A stretch of DNA of 64,000 nt from NCEH01 sp043195125 (GCF_043195125.1 NZ_JBAFWR010000008.1), one strand, 5' to 3'; positions 1 through 8,316 are shown, numbered from the stretch's first letter. Numbers and translations: made by a program. Notes: a model not told the origin generated them from the sequence alone.

Positions 1-37
1 GAAGGCCAAGCGCGCGGTCCTGAAGGAAAACGCCTGA
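1..37 (+). CDS. C-terminal tail of an upstream gene (partial)
   Basis: The frame read from base 2 ends KAKRAVLKENA and stops with TGA at 35-37. It lies 54 bases before the kinase gene and on the same strand, so it is probably the last codons of the preceding gene of the acid-sugar operon. Too little is present to name it. In described otn operons a tetronate dehydrogenase is a common neighbour, but that is context only. Confidence 0.45.
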   Translation, partial: KAKRAVLKENA

Positions 38-39
38 CC

Positions 40-63
40 GGCGGCGGAGAACCCTCCGCCGCC
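40..63 (+). terminator. Perfect 10-bp GC hairpin between operon genes
   Basis: GGCGGCGGAG and CTCCGCCGCC are exact reverse complements separated by AACC. There is no T-run after it, so it may act as a processing or attenuation hairpin rather than a full terminator before the kinase gene. Confidence 0.5.
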
Positions 64-91
64 CCACGCCACCGCTCAGAGAGTGCCCGCC

Positions 92-1372
92 ATGCTGCTT
101 GGAGTTATCGCCGACGATTTCACCGGGGCGAGCGACATCGCCAACACCATCGCCAAGGGAATCGCGCCTGAAGGCGGCCTCAAGACGGTGCAATATCTCG
201 GCATTCCCACCGTTCCGGCGGCGGATGACGTGGAAGCCTGCGTCATCTCGCTGAAGAGCCGCTCCATTCCGGCGGCCGAGGCGGTGGCGCAGTCGCTGGC
301 GGCGCTCGACTGGCTGGAGGCCCAGGGCTGCCGCCAGGTGATCTTCAAATATTGCTCCACCTTCGATTCCACCCCCGAAGGCAATATCGGCCCGGTGGGC
401 GAGGCTTTGGCGCAGCGGCTCGGCGAGAAGGGCGTAATCGCCTGCTCCGCTTTCCCCGATGCCGGGCGCACCATCTACAAGGGCCATCTGTTCGTCGGCG
501 ACCGGCTGCTGAACGATTCCGGCATGGAGCATCATCCGCTCAACCCCATGACCGACGCTGACCTGCGGCGCTGGCTGCAGCTTCAGTGCAAGGACCCGGT
601 CGGGCTGGTGGACTGGACGGTGCTCCAGCGCGGCCCGGAAGCGATCCGCGCGGGCCTCGCGGCGGCGGCGGAGAAGGGCGAGCGGCTCGTCATTGTCGAT
701 GCCCTGACCAATGCCGATCTGCTCGCCATCGCCGCCGCCTGCGCCGATGCCCGCCTGATGACCGGCGGCTCGGGCATCGCCCTCGGCCTGCCGCGCAACT
801 TCATCAAGGCCGGCCTCGCCAAGGGCGGCAACCCGGCGGTCGACCTGATCGGCGGGCCGGAAGCGGTGCTGGTGGGAAGCTGCTCGCGCGCCACGCTCCA
901 GCAAATCGAGATCCATCGCAAGGACCACCCGGTGCTGGCCATCGACGTGGACAAGGTGATGGACGGCTCCATCACCGCCGGCGATCTGGTCGCCTTCATC
1001 CAGGCGAACCCCGGCAACGCGCCGCTGGTCTATTCCTCCTCGAAGCCCGAGCAGGTGGCGGCGCTGCAGGAAAAGTACGGCCGCACCGAGGTCGCCCACA
1101 AGCTGGACGGCATCTTCGCGCAGACCGCCAAGGCGCTCTACGACGCCGGCATGCGGCGCATCGTGGTCGGCGGCGGCGAGACCTCGGGCGCCGTGGTCTC
1201 CGCGCTCGGCGTCACCTCGTTCCGCATCGGCCCGGAGATCGACCCCGGCGTGCCGGTTCTGGTGGCGGAAGATGGCACCGGCCTTGGAATGGCTTTGAAA
1301 TCCGGCAATTTCGGCGCGCCCGATTTCTTCGGCAAGGCGCTCGGCGCCATCTCCGGCACGGTGGGAGCCTGA
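92..1372 (+). CDS. otnK: Four-carbon acid sugar kinase, OtnK type (3-oxo-tetronate kinase)
   Basis: A 426-residue cytoplasmic kinase of the DUF1537 / four-carbon acid sugar kinase family. The N-terminal domain opens with the family signature IADDFTGASD (about residues 6-15). The C-terminal nucleotide-binding domain carries VVGGGETSG (residues 358-366) followed by a Gly-rich AEDGTGLGMALKSGNFG stretch. The ATG at 92 is preferred over the in-frame GTG at 83 because GAGAG lies a workable distance upstream of it. The aldolase gene starts 3 bases after the stop, and that pairing is the basis for the OtnK assignment: phosphorylation of 3-oxo-tetronate before decarboxylation. The isomerase OtnI and the tetronate dehydrogenase are not in view. 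The sister DtnK subfamily (D-threonate kinase) is the main alternative. Confidence 0.85.
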   Translation: MLLGVIADDFTGASDIANTIAKGIAPEGGLKTVQYLGIPTVPAADDVEACVISLKSRSIPAAEAVAQSLAALDWLEAQGCRQVIFKYCSTFDSTPEGNIGPVGEALAQRLGEKGVIACSAFPDAGRTIYKGHLFVGDRLLNDSGMEHHPLNPMTDADLRRWLQLQCKDPVGLVDWTVLQRGPEAIRAGLAAAAEKGERLVIVDALTNADLLAIAAACADARLMTGGSGIALGLPRNFIKAGLAKGGNPAVDLIGGPEAVLVGSCSRATLQQIEIHRKDHPVLAIDVDKVMDGSITAGDLVAFIQANPGNAPLVYSSSKPEQVAALQEKYGRTEVAHKLDGIFAQTAKALYDAGMRRIVVGGGETSGAVVSALGVTSFRIGPEIDPGVPVLVAEDGTGLGMALKSGNFGAPDFFGKALGAISGTVGA

Positions 1373-1375
1373 GCC

Positions 1376-2008
1376 ATGGATGAAGCCGCCACCCGCGATC
1401 TCTTGGTACGCCTCTCGCGCTCGCTGTTCGAGCGCGGCTATTCGGTGGGTTCGGCGGGGAACATCTCCGTCGCGGTTGAGGACGGGGTGCTCATCACCCC
1501 GACCAATTCCTGCCTCGGCTTTCTGGAGGCCGGCCGCATCTCCAAGCTCGATCGGGACTGGCAGCACGTTTCCGGCGACAAGCCCTCCAAGGAAGTGTTC
1601 CTGCATCGGGCCTTCTATGAAACGCGCCCCGGCACCGGCGCCGTGGTGCACCTGCATTCCACCTATGCGACCGCCCTCTCCTGCCTGCCGGAGATCGACC
1701 CCGCCGACTGCATCGCCCCGCTCACGCCCTATGTGGTGATGCGGGTCGGCAAGGTGCGCCTGCTGCCGTATGTGCGGCCAGGCGATCCGGCCATGGGCAC
1801 CATGATCCGCGAACAGAACGGGGAATGCGCGGCGGTGCTGCTGGCCAATCATGGTCCGGTGGTCACCGCCAAGGACCTCCAGGGCGCCGTCTATGCCGCC
1901 GAGGAGCTGGAGGAGACCGCCAAGCTGCTCGTGCTGCTGCGCGATCGCAATCCGCGCCTGCTGACCCAGGCGCAGATCGACGAGCTGAACACCGCTTTCC
2001 CCAAATAG
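1376..2008 (+). CDS. otnC: Class II aldolase/adducin family protein, OtnC type (3-oxo-tetronate 4-phosphate decarboxylase)
   Basis: A 210-residue protein of the usual length for metal-dependent class II aldolases. Visible landmarks are GNIS near residue 29, the metal-binding HLHS (His92, His94) and NHGPVV with a third likely metal His at 159. In the otn pathway the enzyme decarboxylates 3-oxo-tetronate 4-phosphate to dihydroxyacetone phosphate, and the adjacent kinase fits that reaction. An L-fuculose-phosphate-like aldolase activity is the generic alternative. The start ATG lies 3 bases after the kinase stop, so the two are surely cotranscribed and probably translationally coupled. Confidence 0.82.
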   Translation: MDEAATRDLLVRLSRSLFERGYSVGSAGNISVAVEDGVLITPTNSCLGFLEAGRISKLDRDWQHVSGDKPSKEVFLHRAFYETRPGTGAVVHLHSTYATALSCLPEIDPADCIAPLTPYVVMRVGKVRLLPYVRPGDPAMGTMIREQNGECAAVLLANHGPVVTAKDLQGAVYAAEELEETAKLLVLLRDRNPRLLTQAQIDELNTAFPK

Positions 2009-2024
2009 GCAGAGCCGCTTCACG

Positions 2025-2708
2025 ATGACGATGCCGTCGCCCACCCCGCGCACCCTGGCGCTCATCCATACGGTCGCAGGCCTGGTGCCGGTGTTCGAGC
2101 ACCTGACCCGCCAGCACCTGCCCGGCTGGGAAACCTTCAACATCGTGGATGAAAGCCTGCTGCGGAACACCATTCGCACGGGCGAGCTCTCCCGCCTCAC
2201 CATGCGCCGTTTGGCAGGCACTGTGTGGTCGGCGGTCGATGGGGGCGCCGATGCGGTGCTGGTCACCTGCTCCTCCCTCGGGCCGGCGGTGGATGCGGCG
2301 ATCCCGCTCTGCCCGGTGCCGCTGTTCCGGATCGACGACGGCATGGCCTTGGCGGCATTGGAGAAAGGCACCCGCATCGGGGTGCTGGCCACGCTCTCCA
2401 CCACCCTCGTTCCCACCACCGACCTGTTGAAGCGCCATGCGGCGCAGGCGGGGGTGCGGGTGACGCTGACCAGCGGCGTGTGCGAGGGCGCGTTCGCCCG
2501 CCTGACGGCGGGAGACCGGGCCGGACACGACGCGCTGGTGCGGGCGGAACTCGCCGCCATCGCGCCGAAGGTGGACGTGGTGGTGCTGGCCCAGGCCTCC
2601 ATGGCACGCGCCCTTGAGGACCAAGGGGATAACGGCTTTTCCCTCCCCATCCTCACCAGCCCGGAACTCGGGGTGCAGTATGTGCGGCGCGCCCTGGAGC
2701 GGGCCTGA
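2025..2708 (+). CDS. Asp/Glu/hydantoin racemase-fold protein lacking the second catalytic cysteine
   Basis: A 227-residue protein with the first-domain racemase motif LVTCSSLGPAVDAA, which carries the N-terminal cysteine. Where two-cysteine racemases have a GCTH-like motif, this protein reads VVVLAQASMARAL, so the second acid/base cysteine is absent; the other Cys, in SGVCEGAF, is at a different place. The protein is therefore unlikely to be an ordinary amino-acid racemase. Maleate-isomerase or decarboxylase relatives of the fold are possible. It is 16 bases after otnC and ends the operon, so it may act on an acid-sugar product. An in-frame ATG at 2031 is an alternative start. Confidence 0.65.
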   Translation: MTMPSPTPRTLALIHTVAGLVPVFEHLTRQHLPGWETFNIVDESLLRNTIRTGELSRLTMRRLAGTVWSAVDGGADAVLVTCSSLGPAVDAAIPLCPVPLFRIDDGMALAALEKGTRIGVLATLSTTLVPTTDLLKRHAAQAGVRVTLTSGVCEGAFARLTAGDRAGHDALVRAELAAIAPKVDVVVLAQASMARALEDQGDNGFSLPILTSPELGVQYVRRALERA

Positions 2709-2753
2709 CACGGCGGTACCCGACGTTGCGGATGCGCCACCCGCCGCGCAAAC

Positions 2754-2767
2754 GTTTCACGTGAAAC
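2754..2767. other. parS-like ParB-binding palindrome
   Basis: GTTTCACGTGAAAC is a perfect 14-bp palindrome and matches the conserved core of the bacterial parS centromere site (consensus TGTTTCACGTGAAACA). The two outermost bases differ (C on each side instead of T and A). It sits in the gap between convergent genes. No parA or parB gene is present in the window, so function rests on the motif alone. Confidence 0.55.
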
Positions 2768-2840
2768 CAAGGGCTTGCGGCGGACGAACCGCGGTTTAAA
2801 GACGCTTCTCCGCGCTTCTCGGGCCGACCACACCGCGATT

Positions 2841-2860
2841 TCGGGCGAACGTTCGCCCGA
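2841..2860. repeat. 20-bp perfect palindrome
   Basis: TCGGGCGAACGTTCGCCCGA is its own reverse complement across all 20 bases, with no loop. It lies 73 bp from the parS-like site in the 243-bp gap between the convergent racemase-like and LysR genes. It could be a protein-binding site or a cruciform-prone terminator. The rest of the gap shows nothing recognisable. Confidence 0.5.
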
Positions 2861-2951
2861 CATTTCGGCGCACGCGGAATCCGTCCAGCAAACGTACCCT
2901 CGCCCACCGCGCCGCACGCACGGCCTGCGGCCGGCGCCTGTTTCCCGCTGC

Positions 2952-3914
2952 CTATTTCGCCAGCGCGCGGGACAGCTCCCCGCGGGTCTTCTCGGCCCGC
3001 AGGCGGGCGCGCCAGACGCCGGCCTCCACCATGCCGGCGATGACATCCGCCATCACCTGCGCCACCGCCTCGCTGCCGCGCACGTTCATGGTGCGCTGGG
3101 AGACCACCACCGAGAGCCGCCAGGAGGGGGTGGGATCGACGATCCGCACCGCCACCATCTCGCCGCGCGCCATCTCCTCGGTGAGCGCGAAATGCGGCAT
3201 GATCGCGAACGCGGTGGACTGGCGCACCAGCTTGGCGATGGCCGGCAGGCTGTCGCAATCCATGGCGGCGGGCACGACATCGTGGCGAGCGGCGAACTGC
3301 TCCACCACTGTGCGCAGCACGTTGGGGCGGCCCGGCAGCACGATCGGCAATTCGAACATGCGCTTGAAGGAAACCTCGCCTTCCGCCGCGAGCGGATGGC
3401 CGGGCGGGACGAACAACATCAGGTCCTCGACCATCATCTCGGTCCAGGCCACATGCTCGAACGCCTTGTGGTCGTACAGCAGCGCCACATCCAGCCGGCC
3501 GAGCTGGAGGAATTCGTCCAGATAGCCGGTCATCGCCTCCACCACGTGCAAGGTGATGTTGGGCTGGTGCACGGCCAGGGCGTTGATGAGGGGAATGGAC
3601 AGGCCCCGGCAGGCGGAGGTGGGCAGGCCCACGGAGACGCGGCCGGACGGGTTCGCCGATTGCGAGCGCACCACGTCCTTCACCCGGTCCACCTCCTGAA
3701 GGATGCGGCGGGCATGATCGTAGAGTTGCTGGCCGATTTCCGTAGGGGTCACGCCGCGCGCATGGCGCACCAGCAGGTCGACGCCCAGTTCATCCTCCAG
3801 ATTTTTCATCTGCTGGCTTAGGGAGGGCTGGGCGACCCGCAGGATTTCCGCGGCACGCGAGAAATTTCCGCTTTCCGCAATCTGGACGAAGTATTTGAGC
3901 TGGCGAAGATCCAT
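2952..3914 (-). CDS. LysR-family transcriptional regulator
   Basis: A 320-residue LTTR. The winged-helix N-terminus begins MDLRQLKYFVQIAESGNFSR, with AAEILRVAQPSLSQQM as the recognition-helix region (about residues 20-35), followed by the linker helix and a two-lobed effector domain (about 90-300). The start at 3914 is chosen because it gives the canonical LTTR N-terminus; an upstream ATG at 3983 would add 23 atypical residues. The gene diverges from the binding-protein gene at 4213, and the 298-bp shared region holds a T-N11-A-type dyad at 4064-4095. By family rule it probably senses the substrate of the adjacent importer and controls that operon and itself. Confidence 0.85.
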   Translation of the reverse strand: MDLRQLKYFVQIAESGNFSRAAEILRVAQPSLSQQMKNLEDELGVDLLVRHARGVTPTEIGQQLYDHARRILQEVDRVKDVVRSQSANPSGRVSVGLPTSACRGLSIPLINALAVHQPNITLHVVEAMTGYLDEFLQLGRLDVALLYDHKAFEHVAWTEMMVEDLMLFVPPGHPLAAEGEVSFKRMFELPIVLPGRPNVLRTVVEQFAARHDVVPAAMDCDSLPAIAKLVRQSTAFAIMPHFALTEEMARGEMVAVRIVDPTPSWRLSVVVSQRTMNVRGSEAVAQVMADVIAGMVEAGVWRARLRAEKTRGELSRALAK

Positions 3915-4063
3915 GTACCACCTTTGCAAGCCCAGAATTCTCACGAGCGAATTCGATTTGTCAAACGACTTCCCAAGCGCCAAGCTGCTTAAACTATGGG
4001 CATCAATTTAGAAAAAGATTATTTTTATCATTGGCTTATATGTTTTAAATGAGCATCGCTTCT

Positions 4064-4095
4064 GCCTATAAAATGCGTTCATAGGCCCTGCCTAT
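4064..4095 (+). promoter_or_regulatory. Candidate LysR operator in the 3915-4212 divergent promoter region
   Basis: GCCTAT (4064-4069) and ATAGGC (4081-4086) form a perfect dyad with an 11-bp spacer, the geometry of LTTR recognition sites. A third half-site, GCCTAT, follows at 4090-4095, so TGCCTATA occurs twice 26 bp apart. The site lies about 120 bp before the binding-protein start in an AT-rich patch that stands out from the GC-rich surroundings. This fits an LTTR recognition site plus an activation site. Confidence 0.6.
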
Positions 4096-4212
4096 ATCGG
4101 CGATTGGAAAATCATCTTTGTCGGTGGGCGGCACTTGTCGGTAGCTTTATTGTGCAGATGGGAACAGGGGCGAAATGCCCACACATCCTGTAGACAGCAG
4201 GAGAATAAATAC

Positions 4213-5409
4213 ATGCCTTCACACAGCTTTTTACGTGGCCAGCTGCTGGCCGCGACGGTGATGCTCGGCCTGTCGTCCACGCTGGCGATGGCGCAGCAGC
4301 AGCCCTGCATCGGCAATTCCGCCGCCACCACCGGCCCCGCCGCGTTCGGCGGTGCCGCAATCAAGATGGGCGCCGAAATCGCCATCGACGAGATCAACGC
4401 CAAGGGCGGCGTGCTCGGCAAGAAGCTCAGCTTCGTGCAATATGACGATGCTGGCGCGCCGCCGCGCGGCGTGGACAACACCCGCCGCATCGCGCTCGCC
4501 GACAAGTGCGTCGCCATCCTCGGCGGCTATCATTCCACCGTCGCGGTCGCCCAGGCTGAGCCGGTGAACGAGATCGGCATTCCCTATGTGGGCGTGCTCG
4601 CCGCCAACACGAAGGCGATCGAGAACGGCGCCAATCCCAATTACATGTTCCGCGTCTCGGCGAAGGACAAATGGGTGGCGCGCTTCCTCGTCGAGCAGGC
4701 GCTGAAGGCCTCCAAGACCGGCAAGATCGCGTTCTTCTACGAGAACACCGGCTGGGGCAACGGCGCCCTGCCGGACGTGAAGGACGCCATGGCCAAGGCC
4801 GGCAAGGAGCTGGTGGCCGCCGAAACCTTCAACTGGAACGACCAGGACATGAGCCCGCAGGTGATCCGCGCCCGCGACGCCGGCGCGGACGTGGTGCTGT
4901 TCTGGGCGCTCGACCGCGAGGGCAACCAGATCCTGCGTTCCATGGACAAGGTCGGCTACAAGCCCACCGTCATTGGCGCCTGGGGCATCGCCGGCAATCT
5001 CGGCGAGCTGGCCGGCCCGCTGGCCGACGGCGTGGAAGTCATCCAGACCTACACCTTCATGGGCGACATGGACCCCAAGAAGAAGGCGCTGTGGGACAAG
5101 CTGCAGGCCAAGTACGGCCTGAAGCAGCCCTCCGACGTGAAGATGCCGTCGGGCGTCGCCAATGCCTATGACGCGGTCTACATCATCGCCGCCGCCATCG
5201 AGAAGGCCGGCGCCTTCGACTGGAAGAAGGTGCACGACGCCCTCTACACGGTGAACATGGACGGTCTGGTGGCCGAGTATAAGCCCGCCTTCGACGCCAA
5301 GGACCCGGAGCGCCAGGACGCGATCCTGCCGAAATACTACAAGCTGACGGTGTGGGTGGACGGCAAGCTGCTGCCCATCGAGCAGACCAAGTACGGCAAG
5401 ACCAACTGA
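4213..5409 (+). CDS. Branched-chain amino acid-type ABC transporter substrate-binding protein
   Basis: A 398-residue periplasmic binding protein of the HAAT family (LivJ fold). A Sec signal peptide is visible (LLAATVMLGLSSTLAMA, cut before QQQP near residue 27). The mature part has the family's AIKMGAEIAIDEINAKGG and AILGGYHSTVAVA segments. The ATG at 4213 is chosen because AGGAG precedes it at proper spacing and it puts the signal peptide at the N-terminus. It is the first gene of an operon with two further transporter genes, a cyclase-family enzyme and an amidase. The ligand is unknown; downstream hydrolases suggest an amide- or ester-bearing compound rather than leucine. Confidence 0.88.
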   Translation: MPSHSFLRGQLLAATVMLGLSSTLAMAQQQPCIGNSAATTGPAAFGGAAIKMGAEIAIDEINAKGGVLGKKLSFVQYDDAGAPPRGVDNTRRIALADKCVAILGGYHSTVAVAQAEPVNEIGIPYVGVLAANTKAIENGANPNYMFRVSAKDKWVARFLVEQALKASKTGKIAFFYENTGWGNGALPDVKDAMAKAGKELVAAETFNWNDQDMSPQVIRARDAGADVVLFWALDREGNQILRSMDKVGYKPTVIGAWGIAGNLGELAGPLADGVEVIQTYTFMGDMDPKKKALWDKLQAKYGLKQPSDVKMPSGVANAYDAVYIIAAAIEKAGAFDWKKVHDALYTVNMDGLVAEYKPAFDAKDPERQDAILPKYYKLTVWVDGKLLPIEQTKYGKTN

Positions 5410-5476
5410 GGTCCTGCGGGTCCCTTGGTCGTTCTCCTGCGGAGGACTTGGTCCTCCCCGGCCTTCCCCTCCCTAG

Positions 5477-5585
5477 CCCTCCCCCGCAAGCGGGAGAGGG
5501 GACGTGGTGTGCAAGGCCTCAGGAGGTTTCGGAGGGATGCCGAAGCCAGGCGCGCCCTGCTCCCTCTCCCGCTTGCGGGGGAGGG
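5477..5585. repeat. Inverted pair of 24-bp palindromic repeats after the binding-protein gene
   Basis: The 24-mer at 5477-5500 (CCCTCCCCCG-CAAGCGGGAGAGGG, itself an 11-bp imperfect hairpin) recurs in exact reverse complement at 5562-5585, so the transcript could form a 24-bp stem with a 61-nt loop. A third identical copy is at 9907-9930. The 241-bp gap between binding-protein and permease genes is otherwise empty. A stem here could protect the upstream mRNA or partly terminate transcription. Confidence 0.7.
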
Positions 5586-5650
5586 GTGGGGAGGGGGCTC
5601 GCGCGGCACGTCCGGGACATCAGCAACAGCGGCCACCACAGGGCAGCGCA

Positions 5651-6526
5651 ATGACCACCTTCATTCAATACACCCTCTCCGGCCTCGCCATCGGCGGCAT
5701 CTATGCGCTCGTCGCGCTCGGCTTCCACATCATGTGGACCGCCGCCAAGGCGGTGAATTTCGCCCATGGCGACACGCTGATGATTGGGGCGGTGCTGGCC
5801 GTGCTCGGGGTCGATGCGGGCCTGCCGCTGTGGCTCGCCTGCGGGCTCGGGGTGGTTGCGGGCGCGGTGTTCGGCGTGCTGCTGGAACGCTTCGCGGTGC
5901 GCCCGTTCACCGGCGGCACCACCTCGATCGGCTGGATGCTGACGACCATCGCGGTCGGCATCATGATCGAGAGCCTCGCCACCATGCAGTTCGGCGGCTT
6001 CTCCCGGCCCCTGCCCTCGCCGGGGGTGGAAAAGGCCGTGCACATTCTCGGCGCCGGCGTCTATCCGCAGGAATTGCTGATCCCCCTGGTCGCGATCCTC
6101 GCCATGGTCGGCCTCAAATTCATGCAGAAGCACACGCTGGTCGGCCGCGCCATGCAGGCCGTGGCCCATGACAAGCGCGCCGCCGCCCTCATGGGCATCG
6201 ACGTGAACCGCATCGTCGCCCTCTCCTTCGGACTCGCGGCGCTGTTCGGCGCGGCCGCCGGCATCCTGGTGGCGCCGGTGATCCAGGTCTCCGCCACCAT
6301 GGGCACGCTGCTGGGGCTGAAGGGATTTGCGGTCGCCATCATCGGCGGCATCACCTCCGCGCCCGGCGTGGTGATCGCCGGCCTGCTGTTCGGCGTGATG
6401 GAGAAGTTCGTCGAGGGCTACATCTCCACCGCCGCCCGCGAAATCATCGGCTTTTCCTCCATGATCCTGGTTCTTCTCGTGTTTCCGCAGGGCCTGTTCG
6501 GCAAGCGGGAGGTGCTCAAGGTATGA
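5651..6526 (+). CDS. LivH-type branched-chain ABC transporter permease
   Basis: A 291-residue inner-membrane protein with the LivH N-terminal pattern (QYTLSGLAIGGIYALVALGFHIMW, then AVNFAHGDTLMIGA) and hydrophobic segments throughout. The EAA-like cytoplasmic loop is around GRAMQAVAHDKRAAALMGID, and the C-terminal GITSAPGVVIAGLLFG is typical. It forms half of the transmembrane channel with the permease half of the next gene. The ATG at 5651 matches LivH proteins; earlier in-frame codons fall in the repeat region. It overlaps the next gene by 4 bases (ATGA). Confidence 0.88.
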   Translation: MTTFIQYTLSGLAIGGIYALVALGFHIMWTAAKAVNFAHGDTLMIGAVLAVLGVDAGLPLWLACGLGVVAGAVFGVLLERFAVRPFTGGTTSIGWMLTTIAVGIMIESLATMQFGGFSRPLPSPGVEKAVHILGAGVYPQELLIPLVAILAMVGLKFMQKHTLVGRAMQAVAHDKRAAALMGIDVNRIVALSFGLAALFGAAAGILVAPVIQVSATMGTLLGLKGFAVAIIGGITSAPGVVIAGLLFGVMEKFVEGYISTAAREIIGFSSMILVLLVFPQGLFGKREVLKV

Positions 6527-8316
6527 GACACCTCACCGCGCTCGGCTTCCTCGTCTTCGCCGCGATCCTCGTCGCGGTGCCGCTCACCGCCGGCAACGAA
6601 TACGAATTGCGCCTGTTCATGCTGTTCCTGATCTACGGCGTCATCGCCGTGGGGCTGAACGTGCTGGTGGGCCTCACCGGCCTCGTCTCCCTCGGCCAGG
6701 CGGGCCTGTTCGCGCTCGGCTCCTATACCGGCGCGATCCTCGCGGTGCGGCTCGGCTTCGACATGCTGAGCGCCAGCATCGCCGCCGCGATCGTCTCCGG
6801 GGTGTTCGGCGTGCTCTTGGCCTATCCCACGGTGCGGGTGCGCGGCGTCTATCTCGCCGTCGTCACCATCGCCTTCGGCATCATCGTGGAGAATGTCGCC
6901 ATCGAATGGCAGTCGCTCACCGGCGGCACCACGGGCCTCTCCTCCATCCCGCGCCCCAACATCTTCGGCTATCGCATCTCCGGCTTCGCCTTCTACGGCG
7001 TGCTCGCGGTGACGCTGTTCCTGGCGACGCTCGCCACCCATAATCTCAAGCTCTCCCGCTACGGCCGGGCCATGCTCGCCGTCTCCCAGAGCGAGACGGC
7101 GGCACGGGCGCTCGGCGTCAACGCCACCGCCATGCGCACGCTCGCCTTCGTGGTGGCGTCGGTCACGGCGGGGATCGCGGGCAGCTTCTACGCCTTCCTC
7201 AATTCCTACATCTCGCCCGACATCTTCACTTTCTCCGACAGCGTGCGCTTTCTGCTGATGGTGATCCTGGGCGGGGCGGCCTCCACCTTCGGACCGGTAA
7301 TCGGCGCCTATATCCTCACCTATCTCCCGGAATTCCTGCAGCAATTCCAGCTCTGGCAGAAGTTCGCCTATGGCGCGCTGCTGCTGGTGGTAATGTTCGC
7401 CTTGCCACGCGGGATCGTCGGCACGGCGTGGATGCTGGTCACCCGCCTCAACCCGCAGAAGCGCGAGGCCGATCCCGCGGAAGGCATTCCCGCCGAACAG
7501 AGCCTGCGCCACGACGTGCGCGCGGGCGAGGCGGAGCTGGTGGCGCGCGACCTCACGGTGCGCTTCGGCGGCCTGACCGCCCTCTCCAAAGCCTCGCTGC
7601 GGGTGAAGCCGGGCGAGGTGCATGCCCTCATCGGCCCCAACGGCGCCGGCAAGTCCACCTTCGTCAACACCATCTCCGGCTTCTACAAGCCCACGGAGGG
7701 CGAGTTCGAGCTGGACGGCATTCAGCTCACCGGCAAGCGCTCCCACGAGATCGCCCGCATCGGCCTTGCCCGCACGTTCCAGAACACCGAACTGTTCGGC
7801 GAGCTGACGGTGCTGGAAAACGTCATGGTCGGCTATCAGCAGCGCCTGACCTACGGCATTGCCGACGCGCTGCTGCGCACCCCGCGCCTGCGGCGCGAGG
7901 AAAGGGAGAGCCGGCGCGCCGCCATCGGCCTGCTCACCTTCGTCGGGCTCGATGCCTATGCCAACGAACAGGCCCGCTTCCTGCCCTTCGGCCTGCAGCG
8001 CCGCCTGGAGATCGCCCGCGCGCTGGCGGCGAAACCCCGCCTGCTGCTGCTGGACGAGCCGGCCGCCGGCCTCACCACCCAGGAGATCGACGAGCTGGAA
8101 GCCATGATCCGGCGCATCGCCGCGCTCGGCATCTCGGTGCTGCTCATTGAGCATCATGTGGAGCTGATCATGGCGGTCGCCGACACCGTCACCGTGCTCG
8201 ACTACGGCCAGGTGATCGCCAGCGACACGCCCGCGATCGTGCAGGAGGACCCGCGCGTGATCGAGGCCTATTTCGGCGCCTCCCTCGACACCGGAACGGC
8301 GGAGGAAGTGGCATGA
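6523..8316 (+). CDS. Fused LivM permease-LivG ATPase of a branched-chain ABC importer
   Basis: A 597-residue fusion. Residues about 1-310 are a LivM permease (LFMLFLIYGVIAVGLNVLVG, GLVSLGQAGLFALGSYTGA), and about 340-590 are a LivG ATPase. The ATPase has Walker A GPNGAGKST starting at residue 371, ARTFQNTELF as the Q-loop region, Walker B LLLLDEP and the switch His in LLIEHHVELIMAVAD. The ABC signature is unusual, LPFGLQRR instead of LSYGQQRR. The fusion makes one polypeptide serve as both channel half and motor. It is coupled by 4-base overlaps to the LivH gene before and the LivF gene after. Confidence 0.88.
   Translation: MRHLTALGFLVFAAILVAVPLTAGNEYELRLFMLFLIYGVIAVGLNVLVGLTGLVSLGQAGLFALGSYTGAILAVRLGFDMLSASIAAAIVSGVFGVLLAYPTVRVRGVYLAVVTIAFGIIVENVAIEWQSLTGGTTGLSSIPRPNIFGYRISGFAFYGVLAVTLFLATLATHNLKLSRYGRAMLAVSQSETAARALGVNATAMRTLAFVVASVTAGIAGSFYAFLNSYISPDIFTFSDSVRFLLMVILGGAASTFGPVIGAYILTYLPEFLQQFQLWQKFAYGALLLVVMFALPRGIVGTAWMLVTRLNPQKREADPAEGIPAEQSLRHDVRAGEAELVARDLTVRFGGLTALSKASLRVKPGEVHALIGPNGAGKSTFVNTISGFYKPTEGEFELDGIQLTGKRSHEIARIGLARTFQNTELFGELTVLENVMVGYQQRLTYGIADALLRTPRLRREERESRRAAIGLLTFVGLDAYANEQARFLPFGLQRRLEIARALAAKPRLLLLDEPAAGLTTQEIDELEAMIRRIAALGISVLLIEHHVELIMAVADTVTVLDYGQVIASDTPAIVQEDPRVIEAYFGASLDTGTAEEVA

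Noticed and set aside
5477..5585. Ends of an insertion sequence or MITE
   Set aside because: The inverted pair encloses only 61 bases, has no target duplication, and the same unit occurs singly elsewhere; it fits a REP-type repeat better.
6418..8157. A 579-codon minus-strand frame opposite the LivM-LivG fusion
   Set aside because: No recognisable domain, unusual His/Glu/Gly composition, and the plus-strand frame has intact Walker motifs.
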